The notes under the pieces are model-generated. The model was not told where the DNA came from. It did not search any database and worked only from the letters and a program-made list of their open reading frames with translations. A DNA stretch of 37,396 nucleotides from Eshraghiella sp045542375 (lineage in GTDB: Bacteria > Bacillota > Clostridia > Lachnospirales > Lachnospiraceae). This document shows, in pieces, positions 22,726 to 30,793 of the stretch (positions within the stretch are counted from its first letter, which is position 1; every line of letters starts with the position of its first letter). The stretch covers positions 1 through 37,396 of the forward strand of contig JAZQKW010000070.1 of assembly GCA_045542375.1 (NCBI GenBank), read 5' to 3'. The position numbers and the translations under genes are program-made.

Positions 22726-23583
22726 TTATTTCCTCTTACTACATCTGCTGCATAATTCATATTGCTTAGCAGCCTTATCCAATTCAATCATAAATACATT
22801 TCTGTGAAGATTGCTGCATAACACGGTAGAATGATACCGCTCGCCATATTGGGTGTAATACACATTTGTATAGATAATATTTTCTTCACAGCAACTACTG
22901 CATGCCTTATATTTCTTATCTAATTCGCTGTAGGAGGCAGTTGAAACCGGCATTACAAGATATGTACAATCAGAATAGCTATGGTACACCGTTGCATTAG
23001 GTGTCACATAAGCATATTCTGTTTCATCCACCAAATCGTCAGACCTGCCTCCAATCCATGTATGGCATACCGCTCTTGTTGTATATGTAACCGGTTTAAT
23101 TCCAAAAAGATTAAAAGGAACTTCCATTTTGTATACCAATTCCACATCCAAAATACCTTCTCTGTATTCCTTTATAAAATTAACGTAAATCCCATCCTTC
23201 CCTCCCACGATATAGCTGTTATTCAGAAATTCCTCGCCCACTTCATCTATCACTGCTTTTCTTATAATAGATGTTTCCACAAAATTCCCTGCTTCTCCCG
23301 GCACACCTACTCCATCAACATAAAAAGCATATCCTGATATTTTCATTGTCTGATTAAACAGTGCTTTTTCTATTCGCATCTGAACCTGAACAGCTTGTAT
23401 AAGAAATATAAACGCTATTATTCCTGCAATAAACAATGGCAGAGTAATGGTTGCCTCCAAAGTCAGACTTGCTTTAAGATGTGAGGCAGTAGAGAATGCC
23501 CTTTTTGTGGAAGGAGGGTTGTACCAAAATTTGTAAGGGGTCATCTGCTTATATTTTATTATTTTTAAGTACAAAAAGGACAC
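22726..23583 (-). CDS. TadE-like protein with tandem His/Cys motif tail
   Basis: A 285-residue protein. The pseudopilin segment LKASLTLEATITLPLFIAGIIAF begins only at about residue 38 because of a long N-terminal leader, then one helix and an extracytoplasmic domain. The C-terminal 90 residues carry two similar units: VYHSYSDCTYLV then YKACSSCCE, and RYHSTVLCSNL then YELCSRCSK, each H-x4-C with a later CxxC. This resembles the Ada-type metal-binding motif seen in some nucleases and competence proteins. GTG at 23583 is chosen for GAGGTGG 6 bases upstream; GTG at 23598 and ATG at 23544 are alternatives. Its substrate or partner is unknown. Confidence 0.75.
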   Translation of the reverse strand: MSFLYLKIIKYKQMTPYKFWYNPPSTKRAFSTASHLKASLTLEATITLPLFIAGIIAFIFLIQAVQVQMRIEKALFNQTMKISGYAFYVDGVGVPGEAGNFVETSIIRKAVIDEVGEEFLNNSYIVGGKDGIYVNFIKEYREGILDVELVYKMEVPFNLFGIKPVTYTTRAVCHTWIGGRSDDLVDETEYAYVTPNATVYHSYSDCTYLVMPVSTASYSELDKKYKACSSCCEENIIYTNVYYTQYGERYHSTVLCSNLHRNVFMIELDKAAKQYELCSRCSKRK

Positions 23584-23610
23584 TCTGTACCACCTCACTT
23601 CTCATATAAT

Positions 23611-25638
23611 TTAGTAACTTTCTGCAACCAGATAATTGTATTTTCTGTTATATCCGGAAACCGAATACATTATTTCAGCTTCTATTGCAAACACATAATT
23701 TCTCAACCGAAATTTGATATCTCCCTTAGCAATTTTCCACAGTTCTACCAGATCCATGGTATAAGCTGATTTTTTTCCCTCATCCTTAAACATAAGCAAT
23801 GCTCTTAAATACATTTCATACTTTAATCCTTTCTCACATTTTTCTTCTTCGGGATTGAAATTCAGAGAAATGAAATCTTCAAAAGACAAATGCCAGGTTT
23901 CTTTATTTTTAAACGGCAACACCTTCCATCCGGATAGTAATGCCTTAACCTCCGTAAGTCCTTCTGCATAGGACCATAAATACATCACAAGATATTGACC
24001 TGCTTTTACAATTCCCTCTACACCCATCCATCCAAATACAGTTTTTGAAAGACCATATGCATCTTCCTTTTTTTCTGAATCAGTCAGCAAATACACCATA
24101 TTAACGGCACTTCTTATTGTTGCTAACTTCTTTACCGTTTCATACAGATTTTCAACATCACTTCTTTTTCCATTAAGAATATATTCAACTTCGTAATTAA
24201 GTGCAGGACCCGTACCCTTATCCGTATAGCAATAAAAACTGTCCATGACATATTCGCCGTAAACTATATTTTTGGCTATTCTCGTTCCAGTCTGACATTC
24301 TGCCATTAATTCATCTGTATTGTCTGTATTACATACACTTGATGCAAGATCATCTATGGAAACATATCTGGTTGATATGGTATCACCCTCAGGAATTGTA
24401 ATTCCTAGAACTCCATGTTTTAAGATTTTTTTAAGGTTATCAAGAATCTTGAGTCCTGATTTGGACTTTCTGAAAAAATCATAATTAATATCATATCCGT
24501 CATAGCGATAATTTTGCATAATTTCTTTCAGTCTCAGAATGTCATTTCCTTCCTCTATATTTTTCAAAATATCCTGACACTCCAATAACAATCCCTTGTT
24601 AAATTCCATTGTACTTAGCATAGTTGGAACATCGCATATCTTTTCTTTAATACAACTCTTATAGTCCTTTAATTCCTGAATATCCCCACACATAGATTCT
24701 GCAACCTCCTTGCCAAGCATATTTCCTGCCTCATCTATGTATTCGCCAAGTTCATCTACCATTCCGGATATTATGTTGCAGCTTGCATCTACTAACTTAT
24801 ACTTCATTTCCACAGTTTCCGTTACAGACAGCACTCCACCTATGTCAGACCTAAATTTATCGAGAATCTCCTGCGCCCTATCCTTCTTTCCACCCATATA
24901 TAAAAAATATGCATCATCAAGCTCTTTATCAATTCTCACAATATAATCCGACACTATCGAATCAATATATAATTTTTCATACATATATCCGTCCACTCTG
25001 AACTTTCTTAAAAAATATTCATTAATTCTGTAATCTCCATCTGTGACATACACATGCTGAAATTCCACTCCATCCACGTATTCAATCAAATTCTTCATGG
25101 AATTATCTACAACTGACATTTCATCCGTTATATCCGTCATCTTATCCATAATCTTTTCTATAGTCTCAATCTGACCATTAGAATCCGATATACTCAGATA
25201 ATCCGCTGCAAGATTAATAGGTTTTGCGTACTTTTCATAATCCACTGCTTCATCCATCCAGAATAATCCTCCTCCATCTGTTGCCTTGGTTATTCGTCTT
25301 ACACTGACACCTTCTATCGCAACACCCAAAAGTTCTGATGCAGTGAAATTCATAATACCTTCTCCGATTTCAAAAGATGGCTCAAGATATCCTGTTATTC
25401 TTTTTGCAATATCCTCTTTTCCTTTAGTTCCGTCAATCAGTAAAATACCGTATTCCTCGTATAATTCTCTATCATATTCAGCAAATACTGAATCCAATGC
25501 AAGAGTAGCTACGGTACTCACCATCGCCTTCGCCCCTTCTATCCGGGCTGAAAGTAGCGTAGTAGTAATTACTGATATCACAAGCAAAAATATCATTGCC
25601 ACAAAAAGTGATACACTGCCCTTTAGGTTATTTTTCAT
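23611..25638 (-). CDS. DUF5702-type Tad locus protein (TadG-like)
   Basis: A 675-residue protein with an N-terminal class III-like leader and helix (KNNLKGSVSLFVAMIFLLVISVI) and a large extracytoplasmic helical domain (about 35-640). The start is typical of DUF5702 proteins that sit in clostridial Tad loci in the place of TadG. Conserved-looking islands are DRELYEEYGILLIDGTKG, NEYFLRKFRVDGYMYEKLY and the C-terminal FRLRNYVFAIEAEIMYSVSGYNRKYNYL. The function is unknown; a pilus-associated cell-surface protein is likely. The ATG at 25638 has GGGAG 8 bases upstream. It follows the Flp pilin gene after 23 bases. Confidence 0.75.
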   Translation of the reverse strand: MKNNLKGSVSLFVAMIFLLVISVITTTLLSARIEGAKAMVSTVATLALDSVFAEYDRELYEEYGILLIDGTKGKEDIAKRITGYLEPSFEIGEGIMNFTASELLGVAIEGVSVRRITKATDGGGLFWMDEAVDYEKYAKPINLAADYLSISDSNGQIETIEKIMDKMTDITDEMSVVDNSMKNLIEYVDGVEFQHVYVTDGDYRINEYFLRKFRVDGYMYEKLYIDSIVSDYIVRIDKELDDAYFLYMGGKKDRAQEILDKFRSDIGGVLSVTETVEMKYKLVDASCNIISGMVDELGEYIDEAGNMLGKEVAESMCGDIQELKDYKSCIKEKICDVPTMLSTMEFNKGLLLECQDILKNIEEGNDILRLKEIMQNYRYDGYDINYDFFRKSKSGLKILDNLKKILKHGVLGITIPEGDTISTRYVSIDDLASSVCNTDNTDELMAECQTGTRIAKNIVYGEYVMDSFYCYTDKGTGPALNYEVEYILNGKRSDVENLYETVKKLATIRSAVNMVYLLTDSEKKEDAYGLSKTVFGWMGVEGIVKAGQYLVMYLWSYAEGLTEVKALLSGWKVLPFKNKETWHLSFEDFISLNFNPEEEKCEKGLKYEMYLRALLMFKDEGKKSAYTMDLVELWKIAKGDIKFRLRNYVFAIEAEIMYSVSGYNRKYNYLVAESY

Positions 25639-25661
25639 AATGTGCTCTCCCATTCTCTACC

Positions 25662-25832
25662 TTAAAACTGAGCCGCATTATTAGAAATCTTGGCAAAAAG
25701 TGATTTAACAATAGATGTAAGCTGATTCTTAAATATAAGTACAAGTGTAATTAATACTACGATTATGAGAATTACTTCTACCACTCCCATTCCGCCTTCA
25801 TCTTTTATAAATTTTTTTATTTTGGTCAACAT
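25662..25832 (-). CDS. Flp-type major pilin, 56 residues
   Basis: A very small protein with a basic, then acidic leader (MLTKIKKFIKDEGGMGVVEV) and a hydrophobic helix (ILIIVVLITLVLIF), then a short tail (KNQLTSIVKSLFAKISNNAAQF). DEGGMGVVEVILIIV matches the Flp prepilin pattern, in which cleavage occurs after the Gly before the hydrophobic segment and Glu follows five residues later. GGGAGG lies 6 bases before the ATG. It sits between TadC and DUF5702, as expected. It is probably the most abundant product of the operon, although no separate promoter is visible in the 14 bases upstream. Confidence 0.88.
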   Translation of the reverse strand: MLTKIKKFIKDEGGMGVVEVILIIVVLITLVLIFKNQLTSIVKSLFAKISNNAAQF

Positions 25833-25846
25833 ATGATTCCTCCCTT

Positions 25847-27022
25847 TTACAACGACATAAACGCCGGAACTATTACTATTACCAATACTACTGTAAGCAT
25901 CATTACCATAGGCCCAAGCAGCTTGGTTCCGGCCTCCTCACCGTTTCTTCTCGCTATGGCTTTTCTCTCTTCAAAAGCTTCTCTCGTCTCCTCCCTTAAA
26001 AGGTCAAAAATATTGGCATTACCCTTGTTAATATTTTGGGATAAAAAACTACATAATTTTATATAGGCATGGACTCCACACCTTCTCCCCATCTCCTTGT
26101 ATGCCTGGGTCTCGGAAGTTCCTGCCATAATCCGATTCACGCATACCGTCATTTCCTCGTATGCGTACCTCTCCTTCATATATCCTGTTGATTTTAAATG
26201 TCTGTAATCCTCAACCATCTTACTAAGTGCATTGTAACTGCTCATCCCTGCACCCATAAGCAGGGAAAGCTTGGATACAATTTCTGAATAATCAGACATC
26301 ATCTGCTTCTTTCTAAGTTCATCATCCTTCTTAGGTTTACCCACTTTGACCTTATACAACAATACCCCTCCCACCGCTGCTACAAGCAATAAAATAACTC
26401 CGGGGTTAGTGCCTTTCTTTGCAAAGGAAATCTTCTTACCATTAATATTATCCGGCATCTCAACGTAATCTGCTTCAGCTCCCTGACTGTTAATCAGATT
26501 GTTAAGCTGTTCATGTAATTGTTCTTCCTCTGTTAATTCCACAGGTTGTATAGTCAAGGGAATTTCATATCTTTGACACATATCACGATACGACAAATCC
26601 ACATATAATTTCACCCCTACAGGTGTTGAAATTCCTCTGTTATATACATTTCCAAAAGAATCCAGCACCTCCGTATTATCAGAAAAATAATCCGCTTTAA
26701 TCCCATACTTAGAAATCTGACTAACAAGTTCCAGATTGGCAGTTATATTTTTGAAGTCACTATTTTCTCCCAGAATACTCATAAGCACTTCTTCGTATGC
26801 TCCATCAAAAGCTTCCTGAAGTCTGTCCTCAGGGATTTCCTTAGGATTGACTACAATCTCTATTTCTGATTCCTTTCCATCCTGTTTAAGAATCAGGCTG
26901 TGACTTTCTGCCGAAGCATTATAATCCGGTCTTCCAATCCGCGTAACCGGCTCATCACCGGAATTCAAAATAATTACTAATAACAACAACACCCCTGCAA
27001 TAATCACCATAATTTTCTTCAT
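25847..27022 (-). CDS. TadC-like pilus platform protein with N-terminal extracytoplasmic domain
   Basis: A 391-residue inner-membrane protein. The C-terminal 165 residues are a type II secretion F (T2SF/TadC) domain: KLSLLMGAGMSSYNALSKMV, a long helix bundle, AGTKLLGPMVMMLTVVLVIVIVPAF. Normal TadC is about 300 residues; here an extra membrane helix (about 4-19) and about 180 extracytoplasmic residues (IGRPDYNASAESHSLILKQD to the second helix near 209) precede it. The extra domain has no family that I recognise. The start is preceded by AGGTG within the end of TadB. The protein should pair with TadB to form the pilus platform. Confidence 0.85.
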   Translation of the reverse strand: MKKIMVIIAGVLLLLVIILNSGDEPVTRIGRPDYNASAESHSLILKQDGKESEIEIVVNPKEIPEDRLQEAFDGAYEEVLMSILGENSDFKNITANLELVSQISKYGIKADYFSDNTEVLDSFGNVYNRGISTPVGVKLYVDLSYRDMCQRYEIPLTIQPVELTEEEQLHEQLNNLINSQGAEADYVEMPDNINGKKISFAKKGTNPGVILLLVAAVGGVLLYKVKVGKPKKDDELRKKQMMSDYSEIVSKLSLLMGAGMSSYNALSKMVEDYRHLKSTGYMKERYAYEEMTVCVNRIMAGTSETQAYKEMGRRCGVHAYIKLCSFLSQNINKGNANIFDLLREETREAFEERKAIARRNGEEAGTKLLGPMVMMLTVVLVIVIVPAFMSL

Positions 27023-27025
27023 ATT

Positions 27026-27811
27026 TTACACCTGTATATCTGTTATCCTTCCTGCAAGAAATATCGCTGCCCCATATACAATCAGACATATGGTCATTAT
27101 GATTACCCCTGCAGGATTTCCATACAGCTTATCCATCATTCCAAGTGAGCTTACGCGCATATACATAACAATTCCTATGGGCACCATATTCATAATTCCC
27201 TGCTCCAGCTTCTTAGCCGCTGTGATAGTTCTAATCTCTCTCTTCACATCTATTCGGTCAGCAATAATGTCTGCGGTATTTCCCATTATCTCCATTAAAT
27301 TTCCACCGCTCTTCTTGGCAACCTTAAGCACCTCCGCAAAATACTGAATCTCATCCACGCCGCTCTCCATAGCAAAATCATCGAACGCCTCCTCAACAGA
27401 AACATTTAACGCAACCTGATTGGATATCTTAAGAAATCCCTGATATGCCGGGTTATTTTTCCCATATATCATCTCCATTTCACTTAAGGAACCCTTAACA
27501 GCATTTTCAAAGGAATATCCTGTCTGAAGCAGTGATTTTAAAATCTGAATTCCATCTTTAAAAGATGCTGCTAAATGGTCTCTTCTATCTGAAGCATAGG
27601 TTCTGTACCTAATTTTACAGTGGAATAAAATATATGGACTAAACGCCAATGAAACTACAAAAGAATTATAAAAAATATAGCCTATAAGAAGTATAATTCC
27701 CACACCTTCCCCAATACACCTACAGAGAAATGCCCGCTCTCCTGAGTTTTTCGGTATTACCAAAAATCTCTCCCGTAGCCTTAAGGGCTCCCTTAATTGT
27801 TCCTTTCCCAT
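27026..27811 (-). CDS. tadB: TadB-like pilus platform protein
   Basis: A 261-residue protein of the T2SF superfamily with N-terminal helices (ERAFLCRCIGEGVGIILLIGYIF, then SFVVSLAFSPYILFH), the conserved GIQILKSLLQTGYSFENAVKGSL and ELMEIMGN-type region GGNLMEIMGNTADIIADRI, and C-terminal helices. The ATG at 27811 has GGAGG 9 bases upstream, which places the start 92 bases inside the tadA gene in another frame. Length is normal. The TadB-TadC pair forms the membrane platform on which TadA acts. Confidence 0.88.
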   Translation of the reverse strand: MGKEQLREPLRLRERFLVIPKNSGERAFLCRCIGEGVGIILLIGYIFYNSFVVSLAFSPYILFHCKIRYRTYASDRRDHLAASFKDGIQILKSLLQTGYSFENAVKGSLSEMEMIYGKNNPAYQGFLKISNQVALNVSVEEAFDDFAMESGVDEIQYFAEVLKVAKKSGGNLMEIMGNTADIIADRIDVKREIRTITAAKKLEQGIMNMVPIGIVMYMRVSSLGMMDKLYGNPAGVIIMTICLIVYGAAIFLAGRITDIQV

Positions 27812-28940
27812 CTTCACCTTCCTCCTCAAATTCATATAATCTGCGCAGACTGACATCTCCATCGCAGAACCCCACCACCTCACTTATACTCAGAACTCTT
27901 CGCGATTTATCTCTCAGACGTCCAAGATGCACCACTATATCTATTGCCGATGCAATCTGCCCTCTGATGGCACTGACAGGCATATCCATTCCCATCATTA
28001 TCATAGTTTCAAGCCTCACCATCATATCCTTATCACCATTAGCGTGACCCGTTGACATAGAGCCGTCATGACCGGAATTCATGGCCTGTAACATATCAAT
28101 AGCCTCCGGCCCTCTTACCTCTCCCACAATTATCCTGTCCGGTCTCATTCTAAGAGATGTTTTTATCAAATCCCTTATCCCGATGGCATTATTACCCTCT
28201 ATATTGGCACTTCTTGCCTCAAGTCTGACAAGGTTCTGAACCTTCTGCAATTTAAGCTCTGCCGAATCCTCAATGGTAATAACTCTTTCATCCTCAGGGA
28301 TAAAATTGGATAACGCATTTAAAAAAGTAGTCTTTCCACATCCGGTTCCTCCACTTATAAATATGTTATATTTGGAAATCACTAACTTCCTTAAAAAATC
28401 TGCTGCCTCCTCAGTTATTGAACCTATTTTTATCAGTCTGTCTATTGAAATAGGGTTATCATAAAATTTTCTGATGGTAATAACAGGACCCTCTATTGCA
28501 ACAGGATTCATTACTACATTAACTCTTGAACCATCTGCCAGTCGTGTATCCGCAACCGGCACTGATTCATTAATAATCTTATTGGAAGCAGCTGCGATTC
28601 TCTGTACAATTTCCTTAAGTCTTTCCTCCGATTCAAAGGCTTTATCCCACTTATATATCCTGCCTGACTGTTCATAATATATGCTGTTCCAGGAATTCAC
28701 CATTATCTCGGTAATATTATCATCTTCTAAAAGTTCCTGAAGAATATCCAGTTTCTTAATATCATTGAACAGTATTCTCCTATACTCAGCTCTGTTCAAA
28801 GCACTAATACAATGCCGTCTTCCATACTCTGCAAGGCTCTCATCTATTAACTCAGATAATTTCTCCTCACATACATCTTCCATGGGGTTAATCCGATTTA
28901 AAACAGTAGCTTTAATCTCAGGAATAATATTGCTGCACAT
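27720..28940 (-). CDS. tadA: Pilus assembly ATPase TadA/CpaF
   Basis: A 406-residue hexameric secretion ATPase that powers Flp pilus assembly. Walker A is SGGTGCGKTTF (about 196-206); the Asp box VITIEDSAEL, the Walker B RIIVGEVRG (about 268-276) and the His box GHDGSMSTGHANG follow, as in CpaF. The C-terminus ending KATGEIFGNTEKLRRAGISL matches the family, so the 92-base overlap with tadB lies in genuine coding sequence of both genes. GGAGG lies 8 bases before the ATG at 28940, overlapping the end of the TadZ-like gene by three bases of stop context. Confidence 0.96.
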   Translation of the reverse strand: MCSNIIPEIKATVLNRINPMEDVCEEKLSELIDESLAEYGRRHCISALNRAEYRRILFNDIKKLDILQELLEDDNITEIMVNSWNSIYYEQSGRIYKWDKAFESEERLKEIVQRIAAASNKIINESVPVADTRLADGSRVNVVMNPVAIEGPVITIRKFYDNPISIDRLIKIGSITEEAADFLRKLVISKYNIFISGGTGCGKTTFLNALSNFIPEDERVITIEDSAELKLQKVQNLVRLEARSANIEGNNAIGIRDLIKTSLRMRPDRIIVGEVRGPEAIDMLQAMNSGHDGSMSTGHANGDKDMMVRLETMIMMGMDMPVSAIRGQIASAIDIVVHLGRLRDKSRRVLSISEVVGFCDGDVSLRRLYEFEEEGEDGKGTIKGALKATGEIFGNTEKLRRAGISL

Positions 28941-28941
28941 A

Positions 28942-29907
28942 TCATAAACCTCCAATTACCGCTTCCATATTCCGACTTGTTACAAAAGTCTTTAACGGAA
29001 GATTATTATCAGAAACGATGCTTTCACAAGCAACTTCTTTAATCACGGATTTTATTTTGTGAAGATTCTTCTTTTCAATATATTCACTAAATTCCAGTCT
29101 CTTTAGCACATCTCCCTGCTTAGAACTTACAGGAATGTACACCCTTCCCGATTCCGCCATAATACTCCACGGTTTTCTAATCAGATTTCCCATATCCAAC
29201 ACAATCTCATCATATATTCTGCTGCCTCTTAACATCTCTATCATCTTAATCAAATCTTCATCACTTAAATCCCCAATATCATCCGGACAGGATACCGGCC
29301 CAAGATAATCAAAACCATAGTTACTGCCTATGCATCCTATAATTCCCTCAAGTGCATTTTCTTTTCGAACATAATAATAGTAAATTGCATCTGACAGACC
29401 TTTTTCACTCTCCTGAAACAGTTCCCGTAGTCCGGAAAATTCGTCAAGATTAATATATAACACCTTTCTCTCCATACCCTTTTTATGAGCATACGCCAAT
29501 GCTAACAGACTTTTCGCCCACATACCGGATGGGGAATAAAAGGATGTTATCCCCGTCCTATAGGTTGTATGCATTTCTCCGTTTCCGGTACCAAGCTTAT
29601 ATACTATCTGCCTTATAATCCTTTCCGTGGACTGATAACGACTTATAATATTTCTCTCTAAATCACTATCTCCCTCACTTATCACAATATATTTAGTAGA
29701 AGGAAATTCATCCCTCACCTCCTTATCCATCTGCTCATCGACCAACAATAATTCAATGTCATATTCTGACATGCAATCAAGCAAAGCATCCTTAGAAGTA
29801 AATGCCATTACTCTTAAAGGAAATGCCCCATTACTATTCATTGCCTCCGATAACCTCATTGCATAATTCTCATCTGCATCATATATGCAGCATATCTTTT
29901 CATACAT
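28942..29907 (-). CDS. TadZ/CpaE-like pilus localisation ATPase, degenerate
   Basis: A 321-residue protein. Residues about 1-105 look like a receiver-type fold (CCIYDADENYAMRLSEAM, then IELLLVDEQMD). A MinD/ParA-like domain follows. Where a deviant Walker A (GGxGKTT) is expected the sequence is TSFYSPSGMWAKSLLALAYA (about 122-140), so the P-loop is damaged; ILYINLDEF-type strands (KVLYINLDEFSGL) and YDEIVLDMGN are kept. TadZ proteins direct the assembly complex to its place in the cell. The first base of the start overlaps the last base of the peptidase stop (TAATG). Confidence 0.85.
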   Translation of the reverse strand: MYEKICCIYDADENYAMRLSEAMNSNGAFPLRVMAFTSKDALLDCMSEYDIELLLVDEQMDKEVRDEFPSTKYIVISEGDSDLERNIISRYQSTERIIRQIVYKLGTGNGEMHTTYRTGITSFYSPSGMWAKSLLALAYAHKKGMERKVLYINLDEFSGLRELFQESEKGLSDAIYYYYVRKENALEGIIGCIGSNYGFDYLGPVSCPDDIGDLSDEDLIKMIEMLRGSRIYDEIVLDMGNLIRKPWSIMAESGRVYIPVSSKQGDVLKRLEFSEYIEKKNLHKIKSVIKEVACESIVSDNNLPLKTFVTSRNMEAVIGGL

Positions 29908-30350
29908 TACAAACCTCCCTTTGTGAGATACAGTATCAGATAGGCAATTAATATAGGTGCCGTAAATCTGATAGTTGTTCTTTTTGAAGCCTCATTTTCT
30001 TCTGATATATAATTAAAAATCATCTTAACTATCCCAATAAATCCGGCAATATAAAATACCAGTATTATATATTTTGCTATATCTCTTCCATTAAGAAATC
30101 CGGCAATAAGACCAACTAACTTCACATCTCCTGCCATAATTCCACCGAACCGGTATACCAGCAGAAGAATTACTGTTACTGCTATTACCTGCAATATGGC
30201 TGTCCACACACCCTGCCATGAACCGGTTAAATATGTATACGGAAGAAGTATTCCATACCCGGTTAGTATTAAATAATTGGGAATAATTTTAAAACGTAAA
30301 TCATATATAAAAGATGTTCCAATGATAGCTCCAAGACATAATCCAATGAT
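29907..30350 (-). CDS. Prepilin peptidase, A24 family (first copy), with probable non-AUG start
   Basis: A short TadV/CpaA-type peptidase of about 147 residues. Catalytic Asp lies in FIYDLRFKIIPN (D17) and the second in IMAGDVKLVG, the GxGD-like motif (here GGIMAGD). Only the part after a GTG at 30209 has an ordinary start codon, but that product would lack the first Asp. The frame is open upstream to 30353, and GGAGG (30364-30360) lies 9 bases before ATC at 30350 and 12 before ATT at 30347; no ATG, GTG or TTG is in frame. ATC, ATT or a sequencing or mutation event at the start are all possible. D17 sits at the same distance from the start as D18 in the second copy, which supports the upstream start. 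Confidence 0.75.
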   Translation of the reverse strand: MIGLCLGAIIGTSFIYDLRFKIIPNYLILTGYGILLPYTYLTGSWQGVWTAILQVIAVTVILLLVYRFGGIMAGDVKLVGLIAGFLNGRDIAKYIILVFYIAGFIGIVKMIFNYISEENEASKRTTIRFTAPILIAYLILYLTKGGL

Positions 30351-30400
30351 GAATCATCACCTCCGGTATTCAATCTGTAAGGAACTATTTCTGAATTCAG

Positions 30401-30418
30401 ACACAAGCAACCTTGTGT
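30401..30418. other. Leader stem-loop before the Tad operon
   Basis: ACACAAG and CTTGTGT form a perfect 7-base stem with a 4-base loop in the 5' leader, next to the palindrome CTGAATTCAG (30391-30400). There is no T run, so it is not a terminator. It could affect leader stability or be an operator. Confidence 0.4.
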
Positions 30419-30425
30419 AGCTGTT

Positions 30426-30454
30426 ACGATATAGCATTTTATTTCTTAAGTCAA
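30426..30454 (-). promoter_or_regulatory. Candidate promoter of the Tad operon
   Basis: TTGACT (30454-30449), 17-base spacer, TATCGT (30431-30426) on the minus strand, about 76 bases before the peptidase start. The -10 is a weak match. The region upstream is extremely A/T-rich (A and T tracts to about 30540), like a bent UP-element or silencing region. Confidence 0.5.
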
Positions 30455-30571
30455 TATTTAAAAAAAATATTTTTTTCTGACTTAAAAATGTGAAATTTTT
30501 TTGATTTTTTTGGAAAAAAATGAATATTTTGAACCTTAGATGTATATACTCTTATCATCACGAAGGGAATG

Positions 30572-30793
30572 ATGACTATGAAAAAAACAAAACAGCCTTT
30601 ATCTTATGAACAAAAATATCTTATGACAGAAATTATGCAGACCAAGGATGCCTTAGCCGCCGCCTATTCAAGCTTCAACAATGCTGTAGACCCGGATATG
30701 ATTGACTGTTGTATTTACCAGGTTAATTCCGTACAAAAAAGATATAAATTTCTGCTTCAGCGCGCCAGAGAAGCCGAAATAGACGTAAAATAA
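30572..30793 (+). CDS. YaaL / DUF2508 family protein
   Basis: A 73-residue helical protein, KKTKQPLSYEQKYLMTEIM at the start and AYSSFNNAVDPDMIDCCIYQ in the middle, with a Lys/Arg-rich end. The AxSxFNxVxDPxxID..IY motif is the YaaL/DUF2508 signature. In Bacillus this gene lies beside recR and bofA; here it is alone, between the Tad and flagellin loci. Three in-frame ATG codons (30569, 30572, 30578) follow GAAGGGA at 562-568; 30572 or 30578 has the better distance. Its role is unknown. Confidence 0.85.
   Translation: MTMKKTKQPLSYEQKYLMTEIMQTKDALAAAYSSFNNAVDPDMIDCCIYQVNSVQKRYKFLLQRAREAEIDVK

Noticed and set aside
30209..30357. Frameshift in the first prepilin peptidase, starting at ATG 30357
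   Set aside because: No frameshift is needed: the peptidase frame itself is open to 30353 and gives a normal N-terminus. The ATG frame ends after 18 codons.
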